Counted from the stretch's first letter, positions 6,546 through 14,830 are shown. The stretch: 26,376 nucleotides of DNA from Methylococcaceae bacterium (GCA_022616595.1 JAKEEL010000154.1:1-26376), one strand, 5' to 3'. Translations and numbers: made by a program. Notes: a model not told the origin generated them from the sequence alone.

Positions 6546-7678
6546 TGGTTATCGTGGATACTTTCGAAATCCATCCTGCGTCACAATCGGTAGACGGCTT
6601 CAACTGTTTTGCTTGTGTAGGCTCAATCGATGCACACGCGGCCCCCGTGATCGAGGATTTTCGTGGTCATGTCGACGGCACAAATGTTCTGCTTGATTTT
6701 GCTCGGGTCGAACGCGTGAATTCCATGGGTCTTTCCCTGTTACTGAAATTATTCGAGGAACGTGAACAGCAAGGCGCTCGCGTTCAGGTTCGTAATCTGA
6801 ATCGAATGACCAACATGTTGTTCAGGATTACCGGCCTTGGCCGTTTCGTCGAGGGCTATGGTGGCGATTGTTCAGATGCGGCGAGAATCGAGCCGGCCTC
6901 GTTGTCAAGGCCGCTGGCTGATCCGTCAGTGGCGAAATTGTCACCCGATGCGACACTGAAATTCATGGCCAATTTACAGACTGGCCAGCAATTGAGCGGA
7001 TGGTATTTACTGAATACCTATTTGCAGCGGCGTCTGGAGCGGCCGATTCATCTCGAGCAACCGCAGCTGGGGAAGGATTTGCGGGAGTCGTCAGTCGATC
7101 TGCTCTTCTCGAAACCATTCGATGCCTGTTCTCTGATCAGGAATCAAGGATTCGTTCCTCTGATGCGGCCGGTCGGCGATGCGGATGAAGCGGTGATCCT
7201 GATGCGCGCGGATGATCCGCGCAAGCTCGGAGACTTGAATCGGCCCGAGGTGGTGACCGTCTCGAAAAACAATTTTGTATACATTCTCGGGCGATCCCTG
7301 TGCGATGAATCCGGATTGGATTCAGGCAATTTCAGCTACCAGTTTGCGGGGAACGAGATCAAGGCGTTACAGACGCTGGTAAAAGGGAAGGCCGACGTGC
7401 TATTCATGCTGAAAAAGACCTACGAGGGCCTGTCTTCCTTCGCGCGCGGGTCGACCCGGGTGATCGACGAGAGCTCGACCAATTTCGCGTTCCACTTTTT
7501 TTGCGCGGCCCCTTATTTGAAGGAATTGCATGAACCCCTGGTTCAAGTATTTACCGAAATGGGAAACTCGGAGCAAGGCCGTCAGGTACTGAGCGATATC
7601 CAGGTCGATGGTTGGTGCCGGCCGGACGAGGGTGAAATCCAGATGTTGCAGAGACTCTATAATCTCTATATGAATTGA
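6545..7678 (+). CDS. STAS anti-sigma-antagonist domain fused to a PhnD-like substrate-binding domain
   Basis: This 377-residue protein overlaps the upstream phosphatase/kinase gene by one base. Residues 1-110 are a STAS domain of the anti-sigma-factor-antagonist type. The segment FARVERVNSMGLSLLLKLFE holds the likely phosphorylatable serine (Ser60 in VNSMG). Residues about 125-370 resemble PhnD/SsuA-type periplasmic substrate-binding proteins: SSVDLLFSKPFDACSLIRNQ, GFVPLMRPVGDADEAVILM and VKGKADVLFMLKKTYEGL. There is no signal peptide or membrane helix, so the domain should be cytoplasmic. The likely mechanism is inferred: the upstream HATPase domain phosphorylates Ser60, the SpoIIE domain removes the phosphate, and a small ligand bound by the PhnD-like half, or its loss, alters partner binding. 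The target (anti-sigma factor, diguanylate cyclase or other) is not visible here. Confidence 0.85.
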   Translation: MVIVDTFEIHPASQSVDGFNCFACVGSIDAHAAPVIEDFRGHVDGTNVLLDFARVERVNSMGLSLLLKLFEEREQQGARVQVRNLNRMTNMLFRITGLGRFVEGYGGDCSDAARIEPASLSRPLADPSVAKLSPDATLKFMANLQTGQQLSGWYLLNTYLQRRLERPIHLEQPQLGKDLRESSVDLLFSKPFDACSLIRNQGFVPLMRPVGDADEAVILMRADDPRKLGDLNRPEVVTVSKNNFVYILGRSLCDESGLDSGNFSYQFAGNEIKALQTLVKGKADVLFMLKKTYEGLSSFARGSTRVIDESSTNFAFHFFCAAPYLKELHEPLVQVFTEMGNSEQGRQVLSDIQVDGWCRPDEGEIQMLQRLYNLYMN

Positions 7679-7804
7679 TGGTCCGAATCGAATTTCCCGG
7701 TATTTTCCGGGGTTCAGAACGCTCCCGATGACCGGTCGGACTGCGCTGACAAAGTTGTTTGTGGCACAATAAGCCCTTCACAAAATCGGTGTGCGTTCGT
7801 TTTC

Positions 7805-8644
7805 ATGCAATCTGGCGAATTGTTTGATCTTGAGGCGATTGAAGCCGTCCTCGCGGAAGACCTCGGGGATGGTGATCTGACCGCGGAAATTGTTCCGCCG
7901 GCCATGCAGGCAAGTGCGACGGTTGTCACGCGTGAACCCGCGGTGCTGTGCGGGCGCGATTGGTTTGACGGAGTGTTTCGATTGTTGGATGAGGCTTGTG
8001 AAATCGCCTGGAATTTCGCCGATGGCGATTTTGTGAGTGCCGATGCCGAGCTTTGTACCGTTCGGGGGAGAGCTAGGGCGCTTCTCAGCGGGGAACGCAC
8101 GGCTTTGAACTGGTTGCAGACATTATCGGCGACGGCGACTCTCGCGCGCGCTTTTGCCGAAGCGGTGCGCTCGACCGGTACGCGGATACTGGATACCCGG
8201 AAAACCCTGCCCGGACTCCGGAAGGCGCAAAAGTACGCGGTGCGTTGCGGCGGCTGTACCAATCACCGCTTGGGACTTTATGACGGCATTTTGATCAAGG
8301 AAAACCATATCATTGCCGCGGGATCGATTCGAAATGCCGTGCTTTCGGCCCGAGACCGGCACCCCGGCCTCAGCGTCGAAGTCGAAGTCGAATCTTTGAC
8401 TGAATTGGATGAGGCGCTGGATGTCGGTGTGGAGCGGGTGCTGCTGGATAATTTCAGCCTGGATGTCTTGCGAAAGGCGGTTCAGATCAACAAAGGCCGT
8501 GCACTGCTGGAAGCGTCCGGAAACGTAGGGATCGCAAATGTCCGGGAGGTTGCAGAAACCGGAGTGGATTTCATTTCGGTCGGCGCATTGACCAAGGACG
8601 TAAAAGCCATCGATCTGTCGATGAATATCGAAGTGGTCAGATAA
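7805..8644 (+). CDS. nadC: Nicotinate-nucleotide pyrophosphorylase (carboxylating)
   Basis: Quinolinate phosphoribosyltransferase converts quinolinate and PRPP to nicotinate mononucleotide and CO2 in de novo NAD synthesis. The protein has 279 residues, the usual length. It shows ALLSGERTALNWLQTLSA, the PRPP and quinolinate site motif LDTRKTLPGLRKAQKYAVRC with GGCTNHRLGLYDGILIKENH, the EVEVESL strand, LLDNF, LEASGN and the closing VGALTKDV. It stands alone on the plus strand after a 126-base gap behind the STAS gene and converges on the FAD oxidase gene. nadA and nadB are not in the window. Confidence 0.96.
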   Translation: MQSGELFDLEAIEAVLAEDLGDGDLTAEIVPPAMQASATVVTREPAVLCGRDWFDGVFRLLDEACEIAWNFADGDFVSADAELCTVRGRARALLSGERTALNWLQTLSATATLARAFAEAVRSTGTRILDTRKTLPGLRKAQKYAVRCGGCTNHRLGLYDGILIKENHIIAAGSIRNAVLSARDRHPGLSVEVEVESLTELDEALDVGVERVLLDNFSLDVLRKAVQINKGRALLEASGNVGIANVREVAETGVDFISVGALTKDVKAIDLSMNIEVVR

Positions 8645-8655
8645 GCGTCCGACAC

Positions 8656-8682
8656 CTCGCGAACGGAAGCGAGCGTTCGGGA
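8656..8682. terminator. Possible bidirectional hairpin between convergent genes
   Basis: CGAACG at 8660-8665 and CGTTCG at 8674-8679 form a six-pair stem with an eight-base loop in the 44-base gap between nadC and the convergent oxidase gene. There is no strong T tract, so termination is only a suggestion from position. Confidence 0.3.
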
Positions 8683-8688
8683 TTCGAT

Positions 8689-10098
8689 TTAATCTCGGTT
8701 TACCGATGGACCGGCCGGAAAAATCTTGTCCGGATTCAGGATTCCGTTCGGGTCGAACTGCCGTTTGATACCGCGCATCAAGGTCAGCGTATCGGCGTCG
8801 ATTTCCTTTGCCAGGTAGTCCTTTTTCACGAGACCGATACCATGTTCGCCAGACAGAGTTCCCTGGAGTTCAATCACCAGATCGAAGACTTCATCGAGAC
8901 ACCGGTGCGCGCGTTCATTTTCGGATGCGTCGGCGGGATCGTAGAGAATATTGGTGTGAATATTCCCGTTTCCGGCGTGCCCGAAATTCAGGATCACCAA
9001 GTTGTATTTCCGGGCGATCAAGTCCAGACGCGTGACCAACTCGGGCAAACGCGTGACGGGCACGACGATGTCTTCATTGATCTTACCCGGAGCCATTTTT
9101 CGAAGCGCGGGGGAAAGAGTTTTGCGTACCCGCCATAATTCGTCGCGTTCCTGCGGGGAATGTGCCGTGCGGATTTCAAGAAGCTGTTCGGTGACTGCAG
9201 CCTTCTCGATATTGGCGACCGAGTGTTCGATGCTTTCGCGGTCGCCATCGACTTCAATCAGCAGTAGAGCCGCGGCTTCCCGCGGTAGCTCCAGCGAGGA
9301 GTGGCGAGCGATGATGCCGAGCGCGGAGCGGTCGATGAATTCCAGCGCACAGGGGATGGTCGGCTGCGACATGATCCGTGCGATGGCCTCCGTGGCGCCG
9401 ACGATATCCGAATAAATAGCCCTCAGCGTTTGGACCGATTCGGAAAGAGGAGTTAGTTTAAGAATCGCTTCGGTAAAAATGGCCAGAGTGCCTTCGGAAC
9501 CGATCAGGAGCCGGGTCAGGTCGTATCCAACGACTCCCTTGGTCGTGAAGACCCCGGTTCGGATGCTTTTCCCGTTTCCGGTGACAGCCCGGAGGCCGAG
9601 CGTGTTTTCACGCGGAGTTCCATATTTCACGGCACGCGGGCCCGCGGAATTGTATGCCAGGTTGCCGCCGATCGTACAAAAGCCGGCACTGCTCGGATCG
9701 GGTGGCCAGAAGAATCCGTAGCGGGCCGCTGCATCCTGGACTTCCTGATTGAGCACGCCCGCTTGGACCAGCATGTAGCGGTCGGCCGGAGAAATCTCGA
9801 GGATCGAATTCATCCTTTCCAGGGCCAGCACGATCCCGTGCGGTGCGGGTACGGTGGCCCCGGTCGTGCCGGTTCCGCGGCCGCGTGCCGTGAGCGGGAC
9901 GTGCTCGTGGTTGCAAAGCTGTACCAAAAATTCAACCTGCTCGTGAGACTTGGCAAAAACCACTGCACTCGGGAGCGCATGGAGGCGGCTGTTGTCATAG
10001 CCGTAGCTCCAGCAATCCGCAGGATCGGTATATATCTGATCCCCTGGAAAGTTGGCTTTGAGCCGATTAACGAATGATGCGGGTAACGAGGAGGGCAC
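8689..10098 (-). CDS. FAD-linked oxidase, GlcD / D-lactate dehydrogenase family
   Basis: This 469-residue flavoprotein belongs to the vanillyl-alcohol-oxidase/GlcD family, which oxidises 2-hydroxy acids such as D-lactate, glycolate or D-2-hydroxyglutarate and passes electrons on. The N-terminal FAD domain has LTARGRGTGTTGATVP and CTIGGNLAYNSAGPRAVKYG, then VVGYDLTRLLIGSEGTLAIF. The C-terminal cap has ILNFGHAGNGNIHTNILYD and GTLSGEHGIGLVKKDYL. The exact substrate cannot be read from the sequence. The start used is a GTG at 10098 without a strong ribosome site; it lies 19 bases behind the stop of the SIS-domain gene, so the two genes are probably in one transcript with yraN and lpoA. Confidence 0.88.
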   Translation of the reverse strand: MPSSLPASFVNRLKANFPGDQIYTDPADCWSYGYDNSRLHALPSAVVFAKSHEQVEFLVQLCNHEHVPLTARGRGTGTTGATVPAPHGIVLALERMNSILEISPADRYMLVQAGVLNQEVQDAAARYGFFWPPDPSSAGFCTIGGNLAYNSAGPRAVKYGTPRENTLGLRAVTGNGKSIRTGVFTTKGVVGYDLTRLLIGSEGTLAIFTEAILKLTPLSESVQTLRAIYSDIVGATEAIARIMSQPTIPCALEFIDRSALGIIARHSSLELPREAAALLLIEVDGDRESIEHSVANIEKAAVTEQLLEIRTAHSPQERDELWRVRKTLSPALRKMAPGKINEDIVVPVTRLPELVTRLDLIARKYNLVILNFGHAGNGNIHTNILYDPADASENERAHRCLDEVFDLVIELQGTLSGEHGIGLVKKDYLAKEIDADTLTLMRGIKRQFDPNGILNPDKIFPAGPSVNRD

Positions 10099-10117
10099 CG
10101 GAATCGGACTGGGGCGG

Positions 10118-10705
10118 TCAGTCGCCGAAAAGTCTGTGGTCGATCAGGTCGCAAAGACAGTGCGTAATCAAAAGGTGCGTCTCCTGAATCCGGGCGGTCG
10201 AATTGGATGGTACGCGGATTTCGATATCGGTGTCATGCAAAAGGTTTGCGAGCGCGCCGCCGTCTTTGCCCGTGATTGCGATGATGGTCATGGAGCGATC
10301 GTGCGCAGCGGCCGCCGCGCTGAGGATGTTGGCGGAATTGCCGCTGGTCGTGTAACAGATCAGGATGTCGCCGTTTTGCCCGAGCGCTCTGATCTGCTTT
10401 GCGAAAATATCCTCAAAACGGTAGTCATTCGCGATCGACGTCAAGGTGGAAGTGTCGGTGGTCAGCGCGATCGCCGGAAGACCGGGACGATCCCGTTCGA
10501 AGCGGTTCAACATTTCGGATGAAAAATGCTGGGCATCTCCCGCCGAACCGCCGTTCCCGCAGGTCAGGATTTTGCCGTCGTCAAGCAGGCAGGCGACCAG
10601 TTTTTCGCCGGCCAGCTCGATGATCGGCGGCAGGTTGTTCAATGCATCCTGTTTGGTTTGGATGCTGGCACTGAAAAGGCTGCGTATTCGGTCTTGTAAA
10701 CTCAT
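10118..10705 (-). CDS. diaA: SIS-domain protein, DiaA / phosphoheptose isomerase GmhA family
   Basis: This 195-residue single SIS-domain protein has the sugar-phosphate motif ILTCGNGGSAGDAQHFSSEM and YTTSGNSANILSA, and ends RIQETHLLITHCLCDLIDH. Gene order (lpoA, yraN, then this gene) matches the E. coli yraM-yraN-diaA cluster, and the N- and C-termini resemble DiaA, the DnaA-binding protein that promotes replication initiation. However, residues equivalent to the four GmhA zinc ligands are all present (His60, Glu64, Gln174, His182), whereas from memory E. coli DiaA lacks the Glu. It could therefore still isomerise sedoheptulose 7-phosphate, do both jobs, or be DiaA only. The symbol rests on synteny. 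Confidence 0.82.
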   Translation of the reverse strand: MSLQDRIRSLFSASIQTKQDALNNLPPIIELAGEKLVACLLDDGKILTCGNGGSAGDAQHFSSEMLNRFERDRPGLPAIALTTDTSTLTSIANDYRFEDIFAKQIRALGQNGDILICYTTSGNSANILSAAAAAHDRSMTIIAITGKDGGALANLLHDTDIEIRVPSNSTARIQETHLLITHCLCDLIDHRLFGD

Positions 10706-10711
10706 CTTGGT

Positions 10712-11098
10712 TCAGATTTGAAATGCGTCGGGAACCCAGTCGATGTCGAGTCGCCGGGTATTCGGCGATAGGGCGACGACATCGAAGCGGGTCGGCTTGG
10801 AAACTTTTTGTGTGCTCAGGTAATGAGACGCGCAATGAATGATGCGAGATTTTTTTCTGGCGTCAATACTCTCGAGCGCACTGCCGAACACCGATGTTTT
10901 TCGATAGCGGACTTCGACAAAGACCAGCGTTCCGGATTGCTCCATAATCAGGTCGATCTCCCCGTTGCGGCAGTGATAGTTTCTCGCGATCAGCCGCATT
11001 CCCTGTTGTTTCAGAAATTCGAGCGCGATGGATTCGGCTTCCCCGCCTCGATCCTTGGATGGTTTGGTCTTGTCGAAGAGTTTTTTTATTCGCTCCAT
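10712..11098 (-). CDS. yraN: UPF0102 / YraN family predicted endonuclease-like protein
   Basis: This 128-residue protein has the restriction-endonuclease-like core of the UPF0102 family: GGEAESIALEFLKQQGMRLI, then NYHCRNGEIDLIMEQ, LVFVEVRYRKTSVFGSAL and KPTRFDVVAL. The Asp of EIDLI and the Glu of VEVRYR are the conserved acidic residues. The cellular role of the family is not established. It overlaps the 3' end of lpoA by 13 bases and ends six bases before the SIS-domain gene, which indicates one operon. The start is the ATG at 11098. Confidence 0.93.
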   Translation of the reverse strand: MERIKKLFDKTKPSKDRGGEAESIALEFLKQQGMRLIARNYHCRNGEIDLIMEQSGTLVFVEVRYRKTSVFGSALESIDARKKSRIIHCASHYLSTQKVSKPTRFDVVALSPNTRRLDIDWVPDAFQI

Positions 11099-12966
11099 GA
11101 CCGGACCGGAGAACTTTGCTCGACGTTTCGATCGAAGTGAGGCGACAGACTGCGCGGAACCGGAACGCCATTCTCGAATTCCGCGCAGATCAATTGCCTG
11201 CGTATGTGCCTTCCTTGGGTCATGGAAAGTGTTCCCGTGGTGCCCGGGTAGCTCTGATTCGGGTCGGATTCGAGTGTGGTCAAATGAGGAAGCAGATTAT
11301 AGGCGTCGAAACCGAGTGCCATCAAGCGGACGTACTGGATCGCGGGATGCTCCCACTTCGCGAGCACCGCGTCCAGTGCCGGAGTGTTTTCGATCTGGGA
11401 ATTGAACAGCCACGGAATATCGCAAAATACGATACCGGACAGATCCTGGTCTTCACTCGGATTTTCGTGTCCCGAATAGATTTGTGAAGTGCCATAAACT
11501 TTCAAGTCACCCGACTCGTAATACTGAAACATCGGTTTGATCAGTCTTGCGTGCGGCGGCAGCGCGATCAGAAAAATAAAATCGCTCTGTTTGCGACTGC
11601 CGGCGGCGCCGATAGGTTCCGCCTGCTCGTCCGGAATGTCTTCGTCTGTCTGTAGAAGTTTCTTGATGGCTTCATCATAATCGGTATTATCGGGATTGTA
11701 GGAAACGGACCTCAAAATTTCTCCGCCCAACTGTTGCCATTTCTGCGCGAAGTACGACGCAAGCCGCCGGCCGTGGCTGGTTTCGGGCGAAAAAATGAGT
11801 GCCCGATGATAGCCGTCGAACCAGGCACTGTTCGCAGCCTGGTCGACCTCGTCTTCGGGATTCAAGCCGAACTGATACAGGTTCGGTACATCCAGTTCCG
11901 GAACTTGGTTGAGTCCCAATACCGGTACCGACAACCGATTCAATGTCGCGAGCGACTTCAGTATATTTTTTTGCAATGGGCCGATGATTATATTGGCCCC
12001 ATCGGAGACCGCCTGGCGATATAATTCCACCGGGTCGGCCAGATCACTGTTATAGAAGCGGGTGGGGATCCGAGGGGCCGAACTGTATTTCCGGGCGATC
12101 AGAATCCCTTGCCGTATTGCTTCGCCGACCTGGGCGTAGGGACCCGAAAGTGGCAGCGCGACGCCGATAGCTTCAGGCCTCGTGTAAATTTCCCGCTCCA
12201 GACTGACATTGGAAAGCAAAGCCGGGATATGCGCAGGATGGTCCGGATACTTTAATGTCCATTCGCGGATTTCTTGATCGAAGGTGTGTGTGCCGGGCGG
12301 TGCTTGCTTGAATATCCAGGTCAATGCCATCCATCCGCTTAAGACATCCCGTCCCCGGGCTTGGCGTTGTGCCAGGCTCGCATTGGGCAAAGCCGCGAGT
12401 TCGCGCATCACTGCGATCTGGCTGTTTTCGATCGCTTCCGGATCGCTCATCAGCTCTTCTGCCGCGATCTGTTCGCGTGCGCTTTCGAGATGGTTGCCGA
12501 GCAGGGAAAAACCCCGTGCGCGTTGCGTGTGGTAATCGAGCCGCATTTCCGGACTCAATTCAGCGGCCGGCAGGATTTCCAATCGATGGAGAGTCTGTTC
12601 CGGCTGTTTCTCCGCGAGCAAGATACGTCCGTACAGAAGTTGCAGACGGTAACGGTCTTCCACGGATAAATTAGCCTGATTGATGGTGTCGGCCAGTTTG
12701 CGGGAGGACGCGATTTCTCCGCCCCGATAGAGCGATTCGGCCGCAAGATACAGAAAACCGTCCGAAACCGGAGGATTGGTTTTGCGGGCGAGTTGACGAT
12801 AGATTCGTGCGGCGGCTTTATAATCACCTTGTGCACTCGATTTGCGGGCCTGGTTGATTTCGCGCTGATAATTGCTCCGGGTAATCGATTCATAAGTTTG
12901 AGCACACCCGCTGAACGCGCCGATGACCAGGAAACTCAATAAAATGGTACCAATGTGGATTCTCAT
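11086..12966 (-). CDS. lpoA: Penicillin-binding protein activator lipoprotein LpoA
   Basis: This 626-residue outer-membrane lipoprotein activates the peptidoglycan synthase PBP1A from the periplasm. A lipoprotein signal peptide ends in IGAFSGCAQ, with the lipidated Cys near residue 21. Residues about 30-250 are helical TPR-like repeats (NQARKSSAQGDYKAAARIYR, LARKTNPPVSDGFLYLAAES). The rest is a periplasmic-binding-protein-like fold beginning IGVALPLSGPYAQVGEAIRQ, with NIIIGPLQKNILKSLATLN and LMALGFDAYNLLPHL. It is divergent from rsmI across 54 bases and heads the leftward lpoA-yraN-diaA-oxidase operon, the arrangement seen in E. coli (yraM) and Pseudomonas relatives. Confidence 0.93.
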   Translation of the reverse strand: MRIHIGTILLSFLVIGAFSGCAQTYESITRSNYQREINQARKSSAQGDYKAAARIYRQLARKTNPPVSDGFLYLAAESLYRGGEIASSRKLADTINQANLSVEDRYRLQLLYGRILLAEKQPEQTLHRLEILPAAELSPEMRLDYHTQRARGFSLLGNHLESAREQIAAEELMSDPEAIENSQIAVMRELAALPNASLAQRQARGRDVLSGWMALTWIFKQAPPGTHTFDQEIREWTLKYPDHPAHIPALLSNVSLEREIYTRPEAIGVALPLSGPYAQVGEAIRQGILIARKYSSAPRIPTRFYNSDLADPVELYRQAVSDGANIIIGPLQKNILKSLATLNRLSVPVLGLNQVPELDVPNLYQFGLNPEDEVDQAANSAWFDGYHRALIFSPETSHGRRLASYFAQKWQQLGGEILRSVSYNPDNTDYDEAIKKLLQTDEDIPDEQAEPIGAAGSRKQSDFIFLIALPPHARLIKPMFQYYESGDLKVYGTSQIYSGHENPSEDQDLSGIVFCDIPWLFNSQIENTPALDAVLAKWEHPAIQYVRLMALGFDAYNLLPHLTTLESDPNQSYPGTTGTLSMTQGRHIRRQLICAEFENGVPVPRSLSPHFDRNVEQSSPVRSWSE

Positions 12967-13020
12967 ATCAGATGAACGAATCTGCGCCTTGCTGACAATA
13001 CCCGGGAAAGAAGGGCTCGA

Positions 13021-13890
13021 TTGACTGCCACGAACGGTAAACTATACATAGTCGCGACACCAATTGGAAATCTCGGTGATTTCACTTTTCGTGCCGTGGA
13101 GATGCTTAGACAGGTTGAAGTGATTGCCGCCGAGGATACCCGTCAGACTCGGAATCTGCTGCAACGCTATGCGGTTCGCACGAAACTGGTAGCGTTCCAC
13201 GAACATAACGAACACCGTCTGGTCCAGGATCTGATCGAACGAATGCTCGCAGGATCTTCCATTGCGCTGGTCTCCGACGCGGGGACCCCCTTGATCAACG
13301 ATCCGGGTTTTGAATTGGTCGGCGCGGCTATCGAAAAAGGGCTGCCCGTAGTTCCCGTGCCGGGTCCGAGCGCTTTGATCGCGGCACTTACGGTTTCGGG
13401 TCTGGCCACGAATCGATTCGGTTTTTACGGCTTTCCTCCGCGAAATCGCGCAGCCAGAAAGGCATTGTTCGAATCCTTGATCGAGCAAACCGGTACATTG
13501 ATATTTTTTGAAGCCTGTCACCGGATCATCGACTGTGTGATCGACTGCGCCGAAGCCTTTCCTGCCGAACGCAAGCTCGTGATTGCGCGCGAACTCACGA
13601 AAAGCCATGAAACGGTGGTCAGGACCCGGGTCGGTGATGCCGTTTCGCTGTTGAAAGACGATGTCAATGTTCAGAAAGGCGAATTGGTGCTATTGATCCA
13701 AGGCGCCTCCGCGAAGACGCAAAGGGATGTACTGTTACCGGAGCATATTCGCATGCTCAAAATATTGCTTGAGGAGTGTTCAGTCAGGAAAACCGCCGAA
13801 CTGGTTTCGAAAATTACCGGCGTACGGAAAAAATTGTTGTACTCGGCGGCGCTCGAAATCGAAAGAAGCGGCCGTGATCGAGGTGATTGA
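13021..13890 (+). CDS. rsmI: 16S rRNA (cytidine(1402)-2'-O)-methyltransferase
   Basis: RsmI methylates the ribose of C1402 in the decoding centre of 16S rRNA using S-adenosylmethionine. The 289-residue protein shows the tetrapyrrole-methylase-like fold motifs LYIVATPIGNLGDFTFRAVE, IAAEDTRQTRNLLQR, IALVSDAGTPLINDPGFELV, VVPVPGPSALIAALTVSG, RFGFYGFPPRN and LIFFEACHRI. The start is a TTG at 13021 preceded by GAAAGAAGGG. A short C-terminal domain (LLEECSVRKTAELVSKITG) is typical of the family. It is divergent from lpoA, and rnpB follows about 80 bases downstream on the same strand. Confidence 0.96.
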   Translation: MTATNGKLYIVATPIGNLGDFTFRAVEMLRQVEVIAAEDTRQTRNLLQRYAVRTKLVAFHEHNEHRLVQDLIERMLAGSSIALVSDAGTPLINDPGFELVGAAIEKGLPVVPVPGPSALIAALTVSGLATNRFGFYGFPPRNRAARKALFESLIEQTGTLIFFEACHRIIDCVIDCAEAFPAERKLVIARELTKSHETVVRTRVGDAVSLLKDDVNVQKGELVLLIQGASAKTQRDVLLPEHIRMLKILLEECSVRKTAELVSKITGVRKKLLYSAALEIERSGRDRGD

Positions 13891-13955
13891 ACCGGCATCG
13901 GCATTTGGAATCCCGAGTCCACTGATTGATGGTGGCCTGGCCGGACCAAATCCGG

Positions 13956-13961
13956 TAGGAT
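13956..13961 (+). promoter_or_regulatory. Possible -10 element of rnpB
   Basis: TAGGAT lies about ten bases before the first base of the P1 helix, the right distance for a -10 box. The matching -35 region (TGGCCT) is weak, so the call depends mainly on position. Confidence 0.3.
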
Positions 13962-13970
13962 GGTCACCGA

Positions 13971-14347
13971 GAGTCGGCTCGACAGTCGCTGTCCGTTGTC
14001 CCGAGCGGCAGGGGGCGGAGGAAAGTCCGGGCTCCACAGGGCAGGGTGCCAGGTAACGCCTGGGAGGTGTGAACCTACGGAAAGTGCCACAGAAAATATA
14101 CCGCCCCGGGCTAGGAGTCATCTCCAAGTCCAAGGTAAGGGTGAAATGGTACGGTAAGAGCGTACCGCGCTTCTGGTAACAGAAGCGGCAGGGTAAACCC
14201 CACCCGGAGCAAGATCAAATAGGGGGATATGGCCTGCCGGCCAACGTGTTGCCCGCACGATCCCCGGGTAGATTGCTAGAGGCGCGCGGTGACGTGCGTC
14301 CCAGATGAATGGCTGTCCACGACAGAACCCGGCTTACAGGCCGACTC
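13971..14347 (+). ncRNA. rnpB: RNase P RNA, bacterial class A
   Basis: This is the catalytic RNA that trims the 5' leader of pre-tRNAs. The ends pair as the P1 helix: GAGTCGG at 13971 with CCGACTC ending at 14347. Hallmark conserved segments appear in order: GAGGAAAGTCCGGGCTCCAC, AGGGCAGGGTGCCAGGTAAC, GGTAAGGGTGAAA, GGTAAGAGCGTACCGC, AACCCCACCCGGAGCAAG, ATCAAATAGGGG, CCGGGTAGATTGCT, then AGATGAATGGCTGTCCACGA and CAGAACCCGGCTTA. A length of about 377 nt equals the E. coli type. The exact 5' and 3' ends are inferred from the P1 pairing. Confidence 0.97.
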
Positions 14348-14447
14348 TTTCCTTTTTCGCAACGGATGGGGAAGCGTGGATGATTTTTAAAAAACCGCTG
14401 GATCCCGTTTTCCCGATCAAACCGAATAGTCTGTCGGAGTGGTGGTG

Positions 14448-14759
14448 ATGTTAAATAGAAATTGCATACATTCGATATTGCTATTATCGATTCTAACGCA
14501 GAGCGTGGCCGCGGATGATCCGCCCTCGCTCGGATTCTGGGATGTATTGCCGGAAACGATATTGAGACCGATGGGTTTTGTGGGTTTGGTCGGGGGATGC
14601 GCCTTGTTCGTCGCGTCCGCCCCTTTTACGGCGGCGGCCAGCATCGAAGCGCCGCACGATGCCTGGTCCAATTCCTTCAACGGCTTTGTCGGCGGCCCGG
14701 TCCGCTATACTTTGACCCGCCCCGTCGGCGACTATCGCTTCAAGGTCTATCCGGATTGA
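14448..14759 (+). CDS. Small exported or membrane protein of unknown function
   Basis: This 103-residue protein has an N-terminal signal-like segment (MLNRNCIHSILLLSILTQSV, cleavage plausible after VAA) and one further hydrophobic stretch at about 38-62 (PMGFVGLVGGCALFVASAPF). It ends in a Gly/Pro/Arg/Tyr-rich tail, GFVGGPVRYTLTRPVGDYRF. The ATG at 14448 is preceded by GGAG eight bases away; in-frame GTG codons just upstream are less likely starts. I have the impression that similar short proteins ending in RPVGDY occur in other gammaproteobacteria, but no function is known to me. It stands alone between rnpB and the convergent repeat-protein gene. Confidence 0.75.
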   Translation: MLNRNCIHSILLLSILTQSVAADDPPSLGFWDVLPETILRPMGFVGLVGGCALFVASAPFTAAASIEAPHDAWSNSFNGFVGGPVRYTLTRPVGDYRFKVYPD

Positions 14760-14830
14760 CCTTTTCCAAGACAACCCATCCGTATCATGGCGGTCCGGAT
14801 GAGTTGCCTGCAATTGCCGCTTGATTATTA

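Noticed and set aside
7696..7711. CCCGG/CCGGG hairpin behind the STAS gene
   Set aside because: Only five pairs, and no T tract follows, so it is not a convincing terminator.
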